Below the pieces are notes generated by a model that was not told the origin of the DNA, did not search any database, and saw only the letters and a list, made by a program, of their open reading frames with translations. Of a stretch of DNA of 64,000 bases, positions 12,350 to 24,110 are shown piece after piece. Source of the stretch: Ditylenchus dipsaci. Its lineage: Eukaryota; Nematoda; Chromadorea; Rhabditida; Anguinidae. The DNA lies in NCBI GenBank assembly GCA_004194705.1, contig SADC01000021.1, positions 620,001 to 684,000 of the forward strand, written 5' to 3'. Within the stretch, counting starts at the first letter, position 1. Each line of letters starts with the position of its first letter. The position numbers and the translations under genes were made by a program.

Positions 12350-12702
12350 GGTACTTGTTCACTTAGAGGGGCGCATTTTAAAATTTTTCGTAAATCATGT
12401 TAAAAAGAGTCCTAAGTAATTTTCATATGCTTTTAGCGATAAAAAAGTTGTTTTCTAACAGTTTGCCGTACAAAAATTGCTTTTCGAAAGAATTAAATTT
12501 TGGCCTTAATTTGACCAAAGACTTTTTTCAACTTGGTCCCCCAAGGCAAAAAGTCAAATTTTGGTCGAAAATTTTTTTCTTCGAAAATTAATTTTTTATG
12601 CAAGAAATTGTCAGAAAACAAATTTTATATTTTTGGCGTAAAAAAAATTACTTAGGAGTCGTTGAAAAATGATTTACAATGCCCCCTAAGTGAACAAGTG
12701 CC
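12350..12702. mobile_element. Short G-tract-type MITE of the ACTTGTTCACTT family
   Basis: The ends are GGTACTTGTTCACTTAG and, from the right, GGCACTTGTTCACTTAG. The TSD is GGCTTTCT/GACTTTCT (7 of 8 identical). It contains the subterminal CCTAAGTAATTTT and TTTTCTAACA segments but lacks the hairpin core, so it is a deletion derivative of the 750-bp elements. Confidence 0.78.
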
Positions 12703-13492
12703 GACTTTCTAATGACATGCAGTTGAGGAGTTTATGATAATTATATGTCATATTTTTGACCAAAAGAAACAATTACATCATTTATCAAGGAAAACGCATT
12801 AAAATTTGTTAGTAAGGTTTGAATTTTCATGGCAATTTTTTAAGCAAATCGAGCATGTTGAACACAATTCCGATGTCAGAATTTGAGGTTTGCCTAGCGT
12901 TTAGAAGGTTTTACGTCCAGATGAGTTTGATTGATTCTGTGTTTATCTCACTTAGAAGTGTTTTCCGGTGCAGTTTTTCTCGCTCTATCACATGGTATAT
13001 ATTGTTGACTAAACAAACGATCATGTCACTTGTAAATCTGCTTATTCAGGTGTTGAAGGACCATGCAACTTGATAAGCACAGCAATTTGGAAATTTTCAG
13101 ATCGGACGAGTAAGCCGACTTACATGGCTCCACACATGTCTTGTATGAGTCAGTGTTGAAAATTGACTTATAAATGAAATGAAAATTCAAAATGCACATA
13201 AAAAAATTAATCCGCACAATAAAAATTGTTCCCCAACCTTCGATTCAACGAACCCTCGATTACTGTCGGTCCCCAGGGGTTCATTGAATCGAGAGTTTAC
13301 TGTATAATTATCATAAATTCCTCAACGAAGAGAAGCAGAAAACCCGTGATCTGAGCTTTTTATAACTCAAAATCAAATTGATCAATAAAAAGTGGCAAGA
13401 TCTGCCTCTTTGAGGTTGCATGAGCATAAATATGGACTTAGATGGTTCAGAGAGGCAGATGACCGCAAATACCAACTTTCTTTAAAAGGGCA

Positions 13493-13716
13493 TGCCTACG
13501 CTAATAAGAGGTGGTGCCCGGGAATTCAAAATTATTTCATAATCATTGAACTTCTGTACGGATTTTTTTAACTTGGTTTCTAACAAAACCGTACCTAAAA
13601 TTAAATTCTAGGCCTTGTTTTGTTAGAAACCAAGTTGAAAAATCCGTACAGAAACTCAATGATTTGGAAAAGTTTTTGAATTGGCGGGCACCACCTCTTA
13701 TTAGCGTGGGCATGCC
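13493..13716. mobile_element. Short palindromic MITE
   Basis: The inverted ends read AGGGCATGCCTACGCTAAT and, from the right, AGGGCATGCCCACGCTAAT, flanked by TTTAAA-like sequence on both sides. The centre is a hairpin of TCTAACAAAACC and its inverse. Related copies are at about 42787-43850 (interrupted) and 58085-58310. Confidence 0.6.
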
Positions 13717-14323
13717 CTTTAAAGACATTTTTACCATCGGGTTCAGCGAGAAATTCTGATTCGATTCGGGCAATCACTACACTCGGCTACTGGAGTGTTA
13801 AAGCGAATAAAATTTTAAAATATGTCGGTGCTATTTTGACTAGTTATATACACACCTTCAAGAGTACATGTCCATAATATGCTCAAAGGTAGCAGTGGCA
13901 CCCAAAACTAATTGTTTTTTTCATGTATTTGTAAAAAATATATCAAATTTCTTGTGTCCTCTTCAGGACCTTCCCTTTTTTCCCTCATCCCTATTTTTAA
14001 ACAACATTGTGTGTGGGACTTTGTTGCCAATAAATTGTTCCAGGATCAGGTGTGCGTGTTTACCAACCTGCTTTTACCTCTTTTTATAACCCGTCAGAAA
14101 ATCTTCTTAACCACAGTCCACAAACTTTTGCTGCAAACAAACTTTTTACATATTCTCTTTTGTTATAAACAATCTTGTGCATCACAAACCAATTGAAGTA
14201 TGGTTATTTGAAGGGGTTATCGACCTTGAATGTTACACTTTTCAAAATTACTCTTACTTGCATAGAAATTTTCTACAAATAAAATTAAAAAAACGTCCAA
14301 GATTATCTCACTACTCTTGAAAT

Positions 14324-15012
14324 GGCCAGCGATAGCTTGCGACGTTTTAGATTGCGACAAATCAAATTGTGACAAATTAAAATTGCTACAGAATCGGATT
14401 TCGACAATTTGAATTGCGACAATTTTAAGGTCCATATTTTAAATGATTCTCTCATCTAAATAGGACCCCGCTCCACGTGTTTATATAATTTGTTAAGATT
14501 TTTCATAAAGATTTTATGTTTGATCACATCTTTTAGTCTTTTTATAGATATCCAGGTACCTTATATTTTTTAACTATAAGGATGAGTATAATGGTTTTCA
14601 CTAAAACGTTTGTCAAGCTTTTTGTTCACCTGGTTTTCCCAACAGTTTTGCCGTGTTTTGCATTCATTTAAGCCATGAAATGTTGACAGCATTTGATAGA
14701 ACGCGTTTTTTGGCTAAAAGGAACTTATGCTCACCGGAAGGGCATCTATTTTCATCTAAGACAGGTCAGTAATTCAACTTCAATTGAAACCAACCTTACA
14801 CACTTTTGATCCTCAAGGCGATAGAACGTGTCAACTGAAAGAGTCAATAGAAAGAGTCTACTAAAAGTCAGCACAGCAATTCGCTAGTCAGCAATTCGCT
14901 AGTTTGCAAAAGATGACATTATATTTAAAGTCACGGCCAGTCGAAATTTTATTTTGTCGCAATTTAAATTGTCGCAGTTCGATTTGTCACAATCTAAAGG
15001 TCAAAAGCTGGC
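14324..15012. mobile_element. Mutator-like element with TTGCGACAA satellite arms
   Basis: The left terminus GGCCAGCGATAGC is followed by TTGCGACRTT..GATTGCGACAAAT repeats (14335-14425). Inverted copies (TTGTCGCAATT) occupy 14950-15000, just before GCTGGC. CTTGAAAT on the left matches TTTGAAAT on the right as the probable TSD. It shares its terminus with the element at 60043-60206. Confidence 0.6.
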
Positions 15013-15148
15013 TTTTGAAATACCTCTGATGGATAATACGGGGTGACCTAAAAAACTTTGTTACATTTTGAAAGGGTATAACTTGTTTTTTAAAAAGAAT
15101 TTCAATGCAGATCGACTCAGTTCTCTATAAAAAGTTTTTGATATACTG

Positions 15149-15982
15149 CCGTATTTATTCTAATAGAACGACACTCTCTGTAAGGACTTTGAAAAGCAAA
15201 AAACTGAAAGTTTACAGCTTGAAACTATATATTTAAGTGCTTTCCGTATGCTCTTGTTCCTCGTAAATGTGTACATAAATTTGCATTCGAAGAAACAGCT
15301 TTAGATAACTAAGGATCACTTGACGAGTGTGATTGCCAAATTTATATTCGCGAAGCAACTTGTCGTTTAGCTCTATTAATGTGATTTCAAGAAAAGCTCT
15401 ATTAATGTGAAGCTCTATTAATGTGATTTCAATCTATCTGATAATTGTGAGATGAATAATCAAAGTCTATGAAAGAATCTTAAAGGAGCTAATCATCAGC
15501 TTGTTCGAGGCGTATAAATCACCAATGCAACAAATAAAAGCCAGAACGGTGTTTTTACCTGATTCACGCCTAATAGCTTGGTTCTGAGTGTTCGGGCTAA
15601 GCTGCAGCAGGCGCGCAAGCACAGAGAATTAGAATCGATGAAGAAAATCGATTTAGAAATCTATTTAGTGGAAGAAAGTTCCAAGTATAACAGTGATATT
15701 TCGTTGAAATGTTAGAATTTTTTCTGACTTCGGGTAAAATTTTGAGGTCTAAAAATAGAACGACAGTCTCTAATAGAACCATAGGCGTACCCAGGGTTTT
15801 CCGAATGGTGGGGGAGGTGGCTAAAATGGCAAAAAAAGCTTAATAAGGCGGAAAAAAATCCTAACGGGAGCGGGGCTTTAGCCCGGCTACCCCCCTTCCC
15901 TGGGTACGCCTATGAATAGAACGACGGGGGTCAAGGGGAGTTGAAAAAATAACGACATGTTGTTCTATTAAAATAAATACGG
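15149..15982. mobile_element. pogo-family MITE with nested hAT insertion
   Basis: The ends CCGTATTTATTCTAATAGAA and, from the right, CCGTATTTATTTTAATAGAA place it in the same family as the element at 3115; TA follows the right end and TG precedes the left. AATAGAACGAC repeats lie inside both ends. It is interrupted by the 135-bp hAT at 15780. Confidence 0.78.
15780..15914. mobile_element. 135-bp hAT MITE
   Basis: Perfect inverted ends CATAGGCGTACCCAGGG with a perfect 8-bp TSD AATAGAAC (15772-15779, 15915-15922). It is nested in the pogo MITE. Removing it restores the AATAGAACGAC repeat of the host. Confidence 0.9.
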
Positions 15983-16653
15983 TATGTCAAAAACACGATT
16001 TTTGCTTGGTAACCACCCTTCCATAAACTAGTTTCAAAATTCATAAGAATTTTAATTTGGTGGTAGTCTCCAAAAGATCAAAACTTTTGCCAATACGATC
16101 CTCGAATCTCAATATAAGAGTAACTCTTCTTAAAACATCCTCCCATATTGTATAAAATCTTGTATTGTAAAAGCTCTTATATTGAAAGAAAGAAGATGGG
16201 AACCAACTGGAGGGTGTATTATCGTTTTCGCCTAACACGGAAATTCAATTTCTTTTCAATTTTGGATCAGGCACAGCCCTTCAACATGGGACACAGACAT
16301 TTCACTCTCGGGAAATTTCACTCTTTGGGACACTTCACTCTTTGAAATGATTATGAAAAATTCGGCGCTGCTTGGATATATACCCCCTTCCCTAAATTAC
16401 CTCAGAAGCTCAAAAAAAGTATTATTTTTAAATTCTGGTCAATAAGAAATTGAGCCTTGAAGCCACTAAAAAGTACCTTTATTGACCATTTTAAAAAAAT
16501 TTAGGGCTGTACTGGGGTTGTACTAGGCAACTTTTGTATAAAAAAGAAAGACATTAAGCATATTTTTTCATACTAGTACCTACCGCATGAAAAAATTCTG
16601 GTATGCATACATTTTCATGCATCCAGAGTCACTCTCGAGTGATATGTGTCTAA

Positions 16654-16955
16654 CAAGGGAACATATGGTAGTGTCCTTGCGATATGGAAACACCAAATAC
16701 AGCATTCTACAGAGAATCGAAAATGCGTTTTAGGCATAAAGATCATTTTAGACTGCCTAAGCACACATTCATCAGTAATGATCATGTGGTATTAATTTAT
16801 GAAAATTTATGATCAACTTTCAAACGCATTTTTCACCCCCAAAATCGACTTTTCCGCAGAAAATGATCTTTAAGTCTAAAACTCATTTTCGATTCTCTAT
16901 AAAATGCTATATTTGGTGTTTCCATATCGCAACGACACTGCCATATGTTCCCTTG
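16654..16955. mobile_element. MITE with 3-bp TSD (PIF/Harbinger type)
   Basis: The inverted ends are CAAGGGAACATATGGTAG and, from the right, CAAGGGAACATATGGCAG. They are flanked by TAA on both sides (16651-16653, 16956-16958). Excision reconstitutes the GTCTAAGGTATG of the interrupted core, which confirms the boundaries. Length 302 bp. Confidence 0.85.
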
Positions 16956-17001
16956 TAAGGTATGCGGGTGTTCGCATCTCAACTCCAAGCCCCCAATGCC
17001 A

Positions 17002-17155
17002 GCTACCAGACAATTTCCAATATTTTCGGAAAATGTCACGCGACATTTTCCGATAGCTTTTCGGTCAGTTCGGGCGAAACAACCGAATTGATCAAAAAAT
17101 GTATTGGGAAATGTTGCGCGACATTCTCCAAAAATATTGGAAATTGTCTGGTAGC
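17002..17155. mobile_element. Palindromic MITE with GCTACCAGAC ends
   Basis: The inverted ends GCTACCAGACAATTTCC are followed by a second inverted motif, GTCRCGCGACATT. The element interrupts the GC-rich hairpin between CCCCCAATGCCA and CGCCCTGCGCCCC. TSD not resolved. Length 154 bp. Confidence 0.7.
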
Positions 17156-17400
17156 GCCCTGCGCCCCGAAGGGGGCTTGGTTGGTTAGAAATGTGTGTAT
17201 TCACTTACCTTAGACATTATTTCGAGCGAAACTCTTGATCATAAAATACATATAGAGACTCCTTTTCCAAGTCTGATGTTAAAAAAAAACACGGTTGAAC
17301 AGTTAAATAGTTCAAAGTCATTCAAAGTCGTTAAAACTGAAAAAATAGTATTTTTAAGATTTAGAGTACAATTATAGGGTGTAAATTATACTCAACAGTG

Positions 17401-18714
17401 AAATGTCTTGAGAGTAAGATGTGCGGAGAGTGAAATGTCACGTACCCTTTCAATGTAGTCGAGAATGGGCAGTTGGAGAGTAGATGATATTAAATTTTTT
17501 TGCGGGAAATTCAAATGCTCATCAAGCTGACTAAAAAAAACGAGTTCCAGACTTGAAATGGCTTCTAGTTTACATAGATGCTCGATGTTGTGAATATTTG
17601 CTTCAACTTTGTAGAGCAGATCCAGGGCTACATTTGGTATATGACTCGTTGAGAATAAAAAATTTCACCTTTCGATACAAAACAAGTTTCATCTAGGTTT
17701 TAGCCTTCTATGTGACCTAAAGCTTGGATTTCCGACTCATCTGTACTCGACTAATGAAAAATTTGACTCTGATATTTATGATCTATGTCTACTTTCAGTT
17801 TTCGCGTCGGATAAGCTAACAAAAAATTTGCATAAAAATTGAAAATTCGAAGATGACGATGGTTGAGGTTGAACTCGTGACCTCAAGGAAAATACCTAAT
17901 GAGTATTTCCTCCAATTAGCCCACACCCTCTTATAAACCCACACCCCCTACTTTAAAAAACTATATGTCAGCTTGGATAAAATTTTCTGCAAAGCTGTTT
18001 ATCGCGTTTTTTAACTCTCACCTACTGCACATTCTAAAAGCCTGTGGCCGGTAAGACAGCGCACTTGCTCAAATGTGTGTTCCAACTGACAAAAATGAAA
18101 AATTTGAAGTCCTGTAGTAGACAAAAACGAAGAAACGTCTACGCACCGGTGTGCTCTTATTTCAAGACTCGACTGTAAAAAGTCAGTGTATTTTGTCTAT
18201 AATCCTATTCGATGCTTTGACCTACACCCTGTATTTTCCAACAAAATAGGGTGTTGCAATCACTTCACTTTGGCCCTATTGCACATGCAGTATCTCCAAT
18301 AAGAGAAGGTGTGGCTGGAAAACTTTTTTCCGTCAGTCAAGTGGGCTGCCTCGGTTTAGTATACATAAATACATGGAAACACATGCCTCTAAAGGAGATT
18401 ACACTTTATGTTGTTCCTCTTCTGCGACATTTCAAAAACATTTCTCCTGGAAGTTTTTAATGTAAAAGGTTTCAGATATCTTTTTATTCTAGTCTTTAAA
18501 TGAAAATTTTAACCTGTTTAGAAGAAATTCATATACTGTGCAAAGACATAAGACAGTTCGTAATGGGTTTTGCCCAATTTTTTACACGTAAATAAAAGTA
18601 TATAAAAGTTGCATAAACCTACTTCTAGCCAAAAAAATCTATTTTACGACACCTCTTGTGCAAAAATTTCTCTGGAATCCGAATAATGATAATAATGATA
18701 ATAATGCGTATGAC
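17401..18714. other. Stretch without recognised genes
   Basis: No protein-family motif was found in any frame. A tRNA-like repeat fragment occupies about 17870-17932 (listed separately). A CTTCTATGTGAC segment and scattered AT-rich DNA make up the rest. Confidence 0.5.
17870..17932 (-). repeat. tRNA-derived SINE fragment
   Basis: Read on the minus strand, GGGCTAATTGGAGG resembles a polymerase III A box and GAGGTCACGAGTTCAACCTC a B box, about 40 nt apart. A similar arrangement, with the same TTTTCCTYGAGGTCAC context, is at 28040-28125. The acceptor stem is not intact, so it is a SINE or tRNA relic, not a tRNA gene. Confidence 0.4.
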
Positions 18715-19085
18715 TAGGGTTGTCGAGTTGATTTCGAAAAAACTCGAAAATTTTCGAGTTGTCATTTTGAGTTGAACTCGACTCGAAAAAAATTTCGGGT
18801 TTCGATTTCGATGAGAGACTTTAACTCCAACTGCGGGTTCCTGAACGAGCCATCAAGAAAAACTCTTAAGCGATCAATGGTCGATTTTTAACAATAAAAT
18901 TCTTTATTGTTGAGTTTATTAGCCCATCTAAGAATTCAATGACGTGCACTACGACAGCTTTTGGATTTTGATAAAAAAAATTGTTTTGTGTGGTTGAAAA
19001 TTGGTGGTTTTACAAATTTATGTTAGAAAATTCTCCATAATGGCGGTGAAGCCGCCAAGAAAATTTCGAGCACTCGACAGCCCTA
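18715..19085. mobile_element. hAT MITE with CTCGAAAA satellite
   Basis: The inverted ends are TAGGGTTGTCGAG and, from the right, TAGGGCTGTCGAG. The TSD is a perfect 8 bp, CGTATGAC (18707-18714, 19086-19093). The left arm contains degenerate CGAAAATTTTCGAGTT repeats. Related satellite DNA is at 31880-32205. Confidence 0.88.
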
Positions 19086-19187
19086 CGTATGACCATAAGT
19101 CGGTTGAATTTAAGAAATTAAGAATTTCGATATACCTCCGCCTTATACCTTCAAAAATGCTGCTTGGGGTCCTAAAAACACCTTTTC

Positions 19188-20139
19188 GACGCTACTGTCA
19201 TATACCCCCCCCCCCCAAACCGACTTTTTTGGGGAGTGTCTAAAAACCATTTTTATGCAATAATTTTGCCATAAAGGGACCAGAAAAGCAGTTTAAAAGG
19301 GATTATGGGCTGTATTGGGAAAGGAAGGGAATAATACAGGGGCCACTTTTTTTAGCTGCTTTACCATGTTTTTCAACTCGGGCCGTGGCAAAAATAGACT
19401 CTATATGCATTTTATGATCAAGTTTAGTTCTCGAAATCATGTCTAAGTTAAGTGAGTGCGCGCATCTCTAACCAACCAAGCCCCCTGCGCCTCCGAAGTG
19501 GGCGCAGGGGCTTGGTTGCTTGGGGTTGAGATGCGCACACCCACATACCTTAGACGCAAATCACTCGAAAGGGACTCTGGATGAATAAATATGTATGCAT
19601 ACCAGAGTTTATTTATGCGGTAGGCCCCAGTATTCAAAACTATGTTCAACATCTTTATTTTTTCGCCGAAGAGCATTTCCCCTCGTTCTACAAGACCGGG
19701 CCAGAGGCCCAGCATCCAAAAATTCAGCCTAGCACTCAAAAAGTGCTAGGCCTATGAGTAAACCCGCGAGGTCCACCCCGCTGGACGGCTCGGTCCATAA
19801 AAAGTAATTATACTTATGCCTGCACCACAAGTTGCTGGGTTCGAAAGCACCCTTAGACGCTTAGAGAATTATTACTCTAAGGATCCCAACCATCTCGAGA
19901 AGTGGCCCCTGTATTATTCCCTTCCCCTCCCAATGCAGCCCGCAATCCCATTTAAATTGCTTTTCTGGTCCTTTTATGGCGAAATTATTGTGTAAAAATG
20001 GTTTTTGACCATCCCTAAAAAAGTCGGGTTTTGGGGGGGGGGAAGGTTATATGACAGTAGGTCGATTTTCGGGGGGGGGGGGGGGGGGGTTATATTACAG
20101 TAGCGCTTTTGGGGGGGGGGGGTATATTACAGTAGCGCC
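19188..20139. mobile_element. G-tract MITE of the GGCGCTACT type
   Basis: The ends GACGCTACTGTCATATACC and, from the right, GGCGCTACTGTAATATACC run into 10-20 C or G. The TSD ACCTTTTC is perfect (19180-19187, 20140-20147). At the right the terminal unit (GCTACTGTAATATA plus G run) is repeated three times. The hairpin core is at about 19425-19650. Confidence 0.87.
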
Positions 20140-20147
20140 ACCTTTTC

Positions 20148-20615
20148 TATACGTTTCAGAAGCTTAAACGTGTGAAAACGTGGCTTGAACATAATTTTGT
20201 AACAGAAAACTCATTGTGAACTGTTCTTTTTACTAATAAAATGTGAAGTTACCTCAGAGAATTGAACCCTCTATACATTTTGAGAAGTCGTTTGGACAAT
20301 AAAGTCCCGTTTTTCTCAGATTCTCGGCTTTTTTTGTTATGTTTTTTGGCGTTTTTTTGAAGTTTGGGACACACGTTTGAGCCCGTCCTAACGTGTGTTT
20401 GCCTATTCTGCGCCCTAAGGACAAGTCTAATAATAACCAAATTAAAAAATTATCCTAAAAACACGAAAAAGCTGATCGCCGAAAGAAGGCACGAATTTGA
20501 AAAAAAACGAGACTTTTGTTCAACCAACTTGTGTCATATTTAGGCACAATTTATTTTTAAATTAATGATCCAGGCAAACCTTCAGTTTTTTATATATTGA
20601 TTATCCATCCAACAG
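20148..20615. other. Region upstream of the calmodulin-like exon
   Basis: AT-rich, with no recognisable exon or promoter motif. It ends in a plausible splice acceptor (TATATTGATTATCCATCCAACAG), so a further 5' exon of the calmodulin-like gene must lie upstream, beyond the MITE at 19188-20139 or outside the window. Confidence 0.4.
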
Positions 20616-23465
20616 GACTCAAAAAGTAAGCATTCTGCGAGAACTGTGTGCCCAGGAAGAGCTGGCTGGCTCCTCAGCTAATCAAAGGCCCTGGAACTGC
20701 GTGATCGGCTTCAATAAATCATTCCGTCATACTAGTGCTGTCCAGAATGCCCAGCCTAGTATACGAAGAAACACTGTTGCCTTTCATTCGCAGGAAGGGA
20801 GTTCTTCAGCGCCCAGCACTTCCTCCGCCATCTTTGCTGGCACTTCCACAGCCGCCTCAATTGCTTCAAGCATGATGGTGATCAAAGCCAAAGAGGAGTT
20901 CAGATACAACCGCGACTACTACAAAAAGATTAGGGCCAGAGAAGACGAATTGCCCAAGATTGAGGGCTTGACCAGAGAGCAGGTGGAGGAGTTCAAACAG
21001 GCTTTTGAACTTTTTGATAGAGATGGAGATGGCAAGGTGACTGCCAAGGAGTTGAATATTGTGAGTTTGTTGGAGCGTTTATAATTAAAAAAATTACAAA
21101 AAGGTAATTAAAGGTAATGAAAAACCTTGGTCAAACACCTACTGAAGAGGAATTGGTGGAAATGATCAAGGAAATTGATGAAGATGGTTGGTAGTTAAGC
21201 TTGTATAAAGAAAATTTGAACGCTACTTGCATTTACGCCCCCCCCCTTCAAAATCAACTTTTTTAAAAAGTGTTTTTAAACACCCTATATCGACTCAAAA
21301 TCGTCTCAGGAGTTCAATAAAAACATTATTTTTAAGTTCTGATCAATAAAAAGTTGGACTTTGGACACTTTTATATTTTGACTATTTTGCCTGTTTTACC
21401 ATGTTTTTCAACATGGGGCTTGGCAAAAAGAGCTTTTAAATGCATTTTTGATCAAGAGTCTTGCTCGGAATTATGTCTTAGGTAAGTGAGTGCGCTTATC
21501 TCTAACCAACCAAGCCCCCCTTCGGGGCGCAGGAGGTTGGTTGGTTAGAGATGCGCACACCCACATACCTTAGACACAAATCACTCGAAAATGACTCTGG
21601 ATGCATGAAAAAGCATGCCTACCAGAATTTATTTATGCGGTAAGCTCCAGTATTCAAAACTATGTTCAACATCTTCCTTTTTGTTCAAAATTGGCGCCTT
21701 TTTGGTACATTCCCACCCAATACGGCCTTAAATCCCTATAAAAATGGTCAAAATGAGTACTTTTGGGTGGTCCCAAAACACAATTTTTTATTGACTAGAA
21801 CTCAAAAATAATGTCTTTTTGAGCTTCTCAGGAAATTTTAGGTCGATATAGGGTGTTTGGGAACATTTTAAAAAAAGTTAATTTGTTGGGGGGGGGGGTG
21901 GTATATGCAAGTAGCGCCAAAATTTGGATATAAGGTTGGTATGTTTTCAGGCAATGGAACCATTGAGTTTGAAGAATTTGTCAAAATGATGAGTGCCAAA
22001 GTCAAGGAATCAGAAAATGAAAAGGAGCTAAGAGAAGCTTTCCAGGTAAAGTTGGGACAAGAATTTGAATAATCATTATAATATAGTATAAATAGATGTC
22101 AAAAGGTAGCCGTAAAAGTTCACCCCCCCCTTTAAGACGCCCAGTATTGCAGTTCACACGATAGCACACCCTTTAAAAAATTGTGCTGCTAATCTTTCAC
22201 CTTTTATAATACCTTCAGTAAAGCCAATGACTAAAATCAGACCAATATTCCAAATTTCGATTTTAAGTCAAATTTTTGAAAGAAAAAGGTTGTTTAGCCA
22301 GAAAATATGCTCAATCGCTCAGAATCCCTAGAGCAGCCAAAACCGAATGAAAAGTGGTTTGACTTAAAACTGGGTTTACTAAGGGGGGGCTTGATTTTAG
22401 AGAAAAGATCGCATCGGAACCGCCTTCTGATGCACTCGATCCATTAGGAAATCCCCACCAGACATTCCGAACCTTTATAAATCACCCTACGATTGTTTGA
22501 ACTGGTTCAGGGTGAATTATGAAAATAATATTTGTAACGTTGATCTGATCTTTGCCTTCTCCTGGTAGTGTCAAAATCTTTACGACTTGGGGTAAGGGTA
22601 ATTACCGGGGGTAAAGGGTATAGGGTAATTAAAACCATTAATTTACTACCAGCCCATCAGAGCCGATTACTTAGTCGGCTGTAGTCGGCCCGAATAAGCC
22701 ACAGCCATCTGAAAGATTGAGGTAGCCGGTTGAAAAAAAAATGGGTTGGCTGGGGCTGAGGTAAATTATTACGAAGTAGCCCAGCTGAGGCACTGGCTAA
22801 CTTCATTAGTCAACATACAGCTCTGCTTTTAATCAATTTAATCATCATAATTGGCTAAAAATCATTTTAAAACAGGCTACCTAAATATAAACAGGCTACT
22901 ACTAGTAACCCACATGTACACTTTGGTAATGAAACCACCCGAAATGTAAAATCGAAATCTGAAGTTCTGATAATACCATCGTTTAGAGCATAGTTAGTAG
23001 AGGGCACTATATCGAGGTTTGACTGTATCATGGTTTTAAAAATAGGCTTAACACCCCCATAGTTTTTGGAGGTTTCCTTAGTCCCAAACTTAAAGTTTTC
23101 GTGGCTGTTCGAAAAAAGTCCTTGCGGCTAGAATAAGTAAATCGACTACACGATAGTATTGTCAGAATTTGCGAATTCGATTTAACAGTTCAGGCGGTTT
23201 CCTTGCGAATTCAAATGAAAACATTTGAGGTGTTCGACAAAGACAACGACGGCTTCATCTCACCCCATGAGCTTAGATTTGTTATGTTGAATTTGGGAGA
23301 ACAGCTATCCGAGCTAGAAGTTGTGGAAATGATAAGAGAGGCCGATTTAGACGGTGATGGGAAGGTTAATTTTAGCGGTAGATTTTTCATTAAAACAGTC
23401 AAAAATTTAAAAAAAATTAATTATTTAATTCAGAATTTGTCTACATGATGCGAGAAAAGACCTGA
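20616..23465 (+). CDS. Calmodulin-like EF-hand protein, five exons, 5' end open
   Basis: A calcium sensor of the calmodulin/troponin-C superfamily. Exons: 20616-21060, 21114-21186, 21951-22045, 23230-23377 and 23434-23465 (stop TGA). All junctions are GT..AG and phases agree. Four canonical EF-hand loops are present: [36 protein letters not shown] and [12 protein letters not shown], each with Asp at position 1 and Glu at 12, so all four should bind calcium. It ends YMMREKT, close to the calmodulin end. Unlike calmodulin it has a long N-terminal extension, rich in Ser/Ala/Thr, then a basic segment ([16 protein letters not shown]) before the first EF-hand. The first in-frame Met is at 20872 (178 residues from there), but the open frame and higher GC upstream suggest the exon continues to the acceptor at 20615. 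Intron 1 is 53 nt; introns 2 and 3 are enlarged by repeats. No frameshift is needed, so this looks like a functional host gene. Confidence 0.9.
21219..21918. mobile_element. G-tract MITE inside intron 2 of the calmodulin-like gene
   Basis: The ends [AA/GG]CGCTACTTGCATWTACSCC run into 9-11 C or G. The perfect TSD is AAAATTTG (21211-21218, 21919-21926). Without it the intron would be about 56 nt, the local norm. It carries the hairpin core (21430-21670), including AGGTAAGT, a strong splice-donor match in the sense orientation of the gene. Confidence 0.88.
22046..23229. other. Intron 3 of the calmodulin-like gene
   Basis: 1184 nt, against the usual 53 nt, so it has been enlarged by repeats. A CACTATATCGAGGTTTGACTGTA segment at about 23008-23030 is the right end of a mariner-type MITE (compare 47285-47711) whose left end is missing. 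GGGTAATTACC-type short repeats occur near 22590-22635. No coding sequence is recognised. Confidence 0.6.
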
Positions 23466-24110
23466 CAAAAAGAAAGAGGGTTCGAGAAGAGAGGACAGGC
23501 AAACTTACAAGCTCTTCATAGGCTTAAAGGCTTCACATATCGTGCTGGTATTTTATAGGGCTGCAAAATTGACTTGTCAAATACAAATGTGTCATTTGCA
23601 ACCACAGGGAGAACTGTTGACCGTCAACTGACAAAATTCATTTGTTCAACAACCCTAACATTTTGTATAAAGTTTCATTATGTAACTTTTTTATTGTAAT
23701 TGACTTAAATACGTGAACTAAAATTATTTATGGAAAGGTAGAAGATCTGATATTCGTGAACTAGGCCAACCTACCATAAGACCTCTATTAATAGACCACC
23801 CTCTAATAATAGACCCCCCTCAGAGGGGGTTGAAAAATAATAGACCCCCTCTAATAAAAAAAACCACCCTAGACAAATGTTCACCCTCTAAGGGCGCTTT
23901 AATGAAACCTCTATATTAGTACACAGTCAAGATCCTGCATTAATAAGATCGCCGGCTTGGTCTAATTACCTAGAGTCTATGTTTTTGAATGGTTATTCAA
24001 ATATTTTTGTTTTCGACACCGTGTATACATTAATATTTGTCTCGAGAAAAAAGGTGTTTCTCGTGGTGTTTCTGAGCTGCTTTTAATTTTTTTGTTTTTT
24101 ATTTTGTTTG
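23466..24110. other. 3' flank of the calmodulin-like gene
   Basis: Non-coding. Around 23778-23910 are CTCTAATAATAGACC repeats with GGGGTTGAAAAATAATAG, the internal pattern of the pogo-family MITEs, but the CCGTATTT ends are missing, so this is a decayed copy. Confidence 0.45.

Larger units (their letters stand above)
12165..13765. mobile_element. Foldback element holding two nested MITEs
   Basis: The left arm (about 12165-12349 plus 12711-12765) is repeated inverted in about 13300-13490 plus 13723-13765 (for example CTCGCTGAACACGATGG against CCATCGGGTTCAGCGAG). The left arm is split by 12350-12702 and the right arm by about 13493-13716. Removing both restores continuous arms. Confidence 0.65.
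16371..17400. mobile_element. G-tract MITE copy carrying two nested elements
   Basis: The left end CGGCGCTGCTTGGATATA with a C-rich tract resembles the GGCGCTACT ends elsewhere. The hairpin core is split: it runs 16560-16650, resumes at 16959 (GGTATGCGGGTG), and continues after the second insertion at 17156. The right end is not recognisable. Confidence 0.6.
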
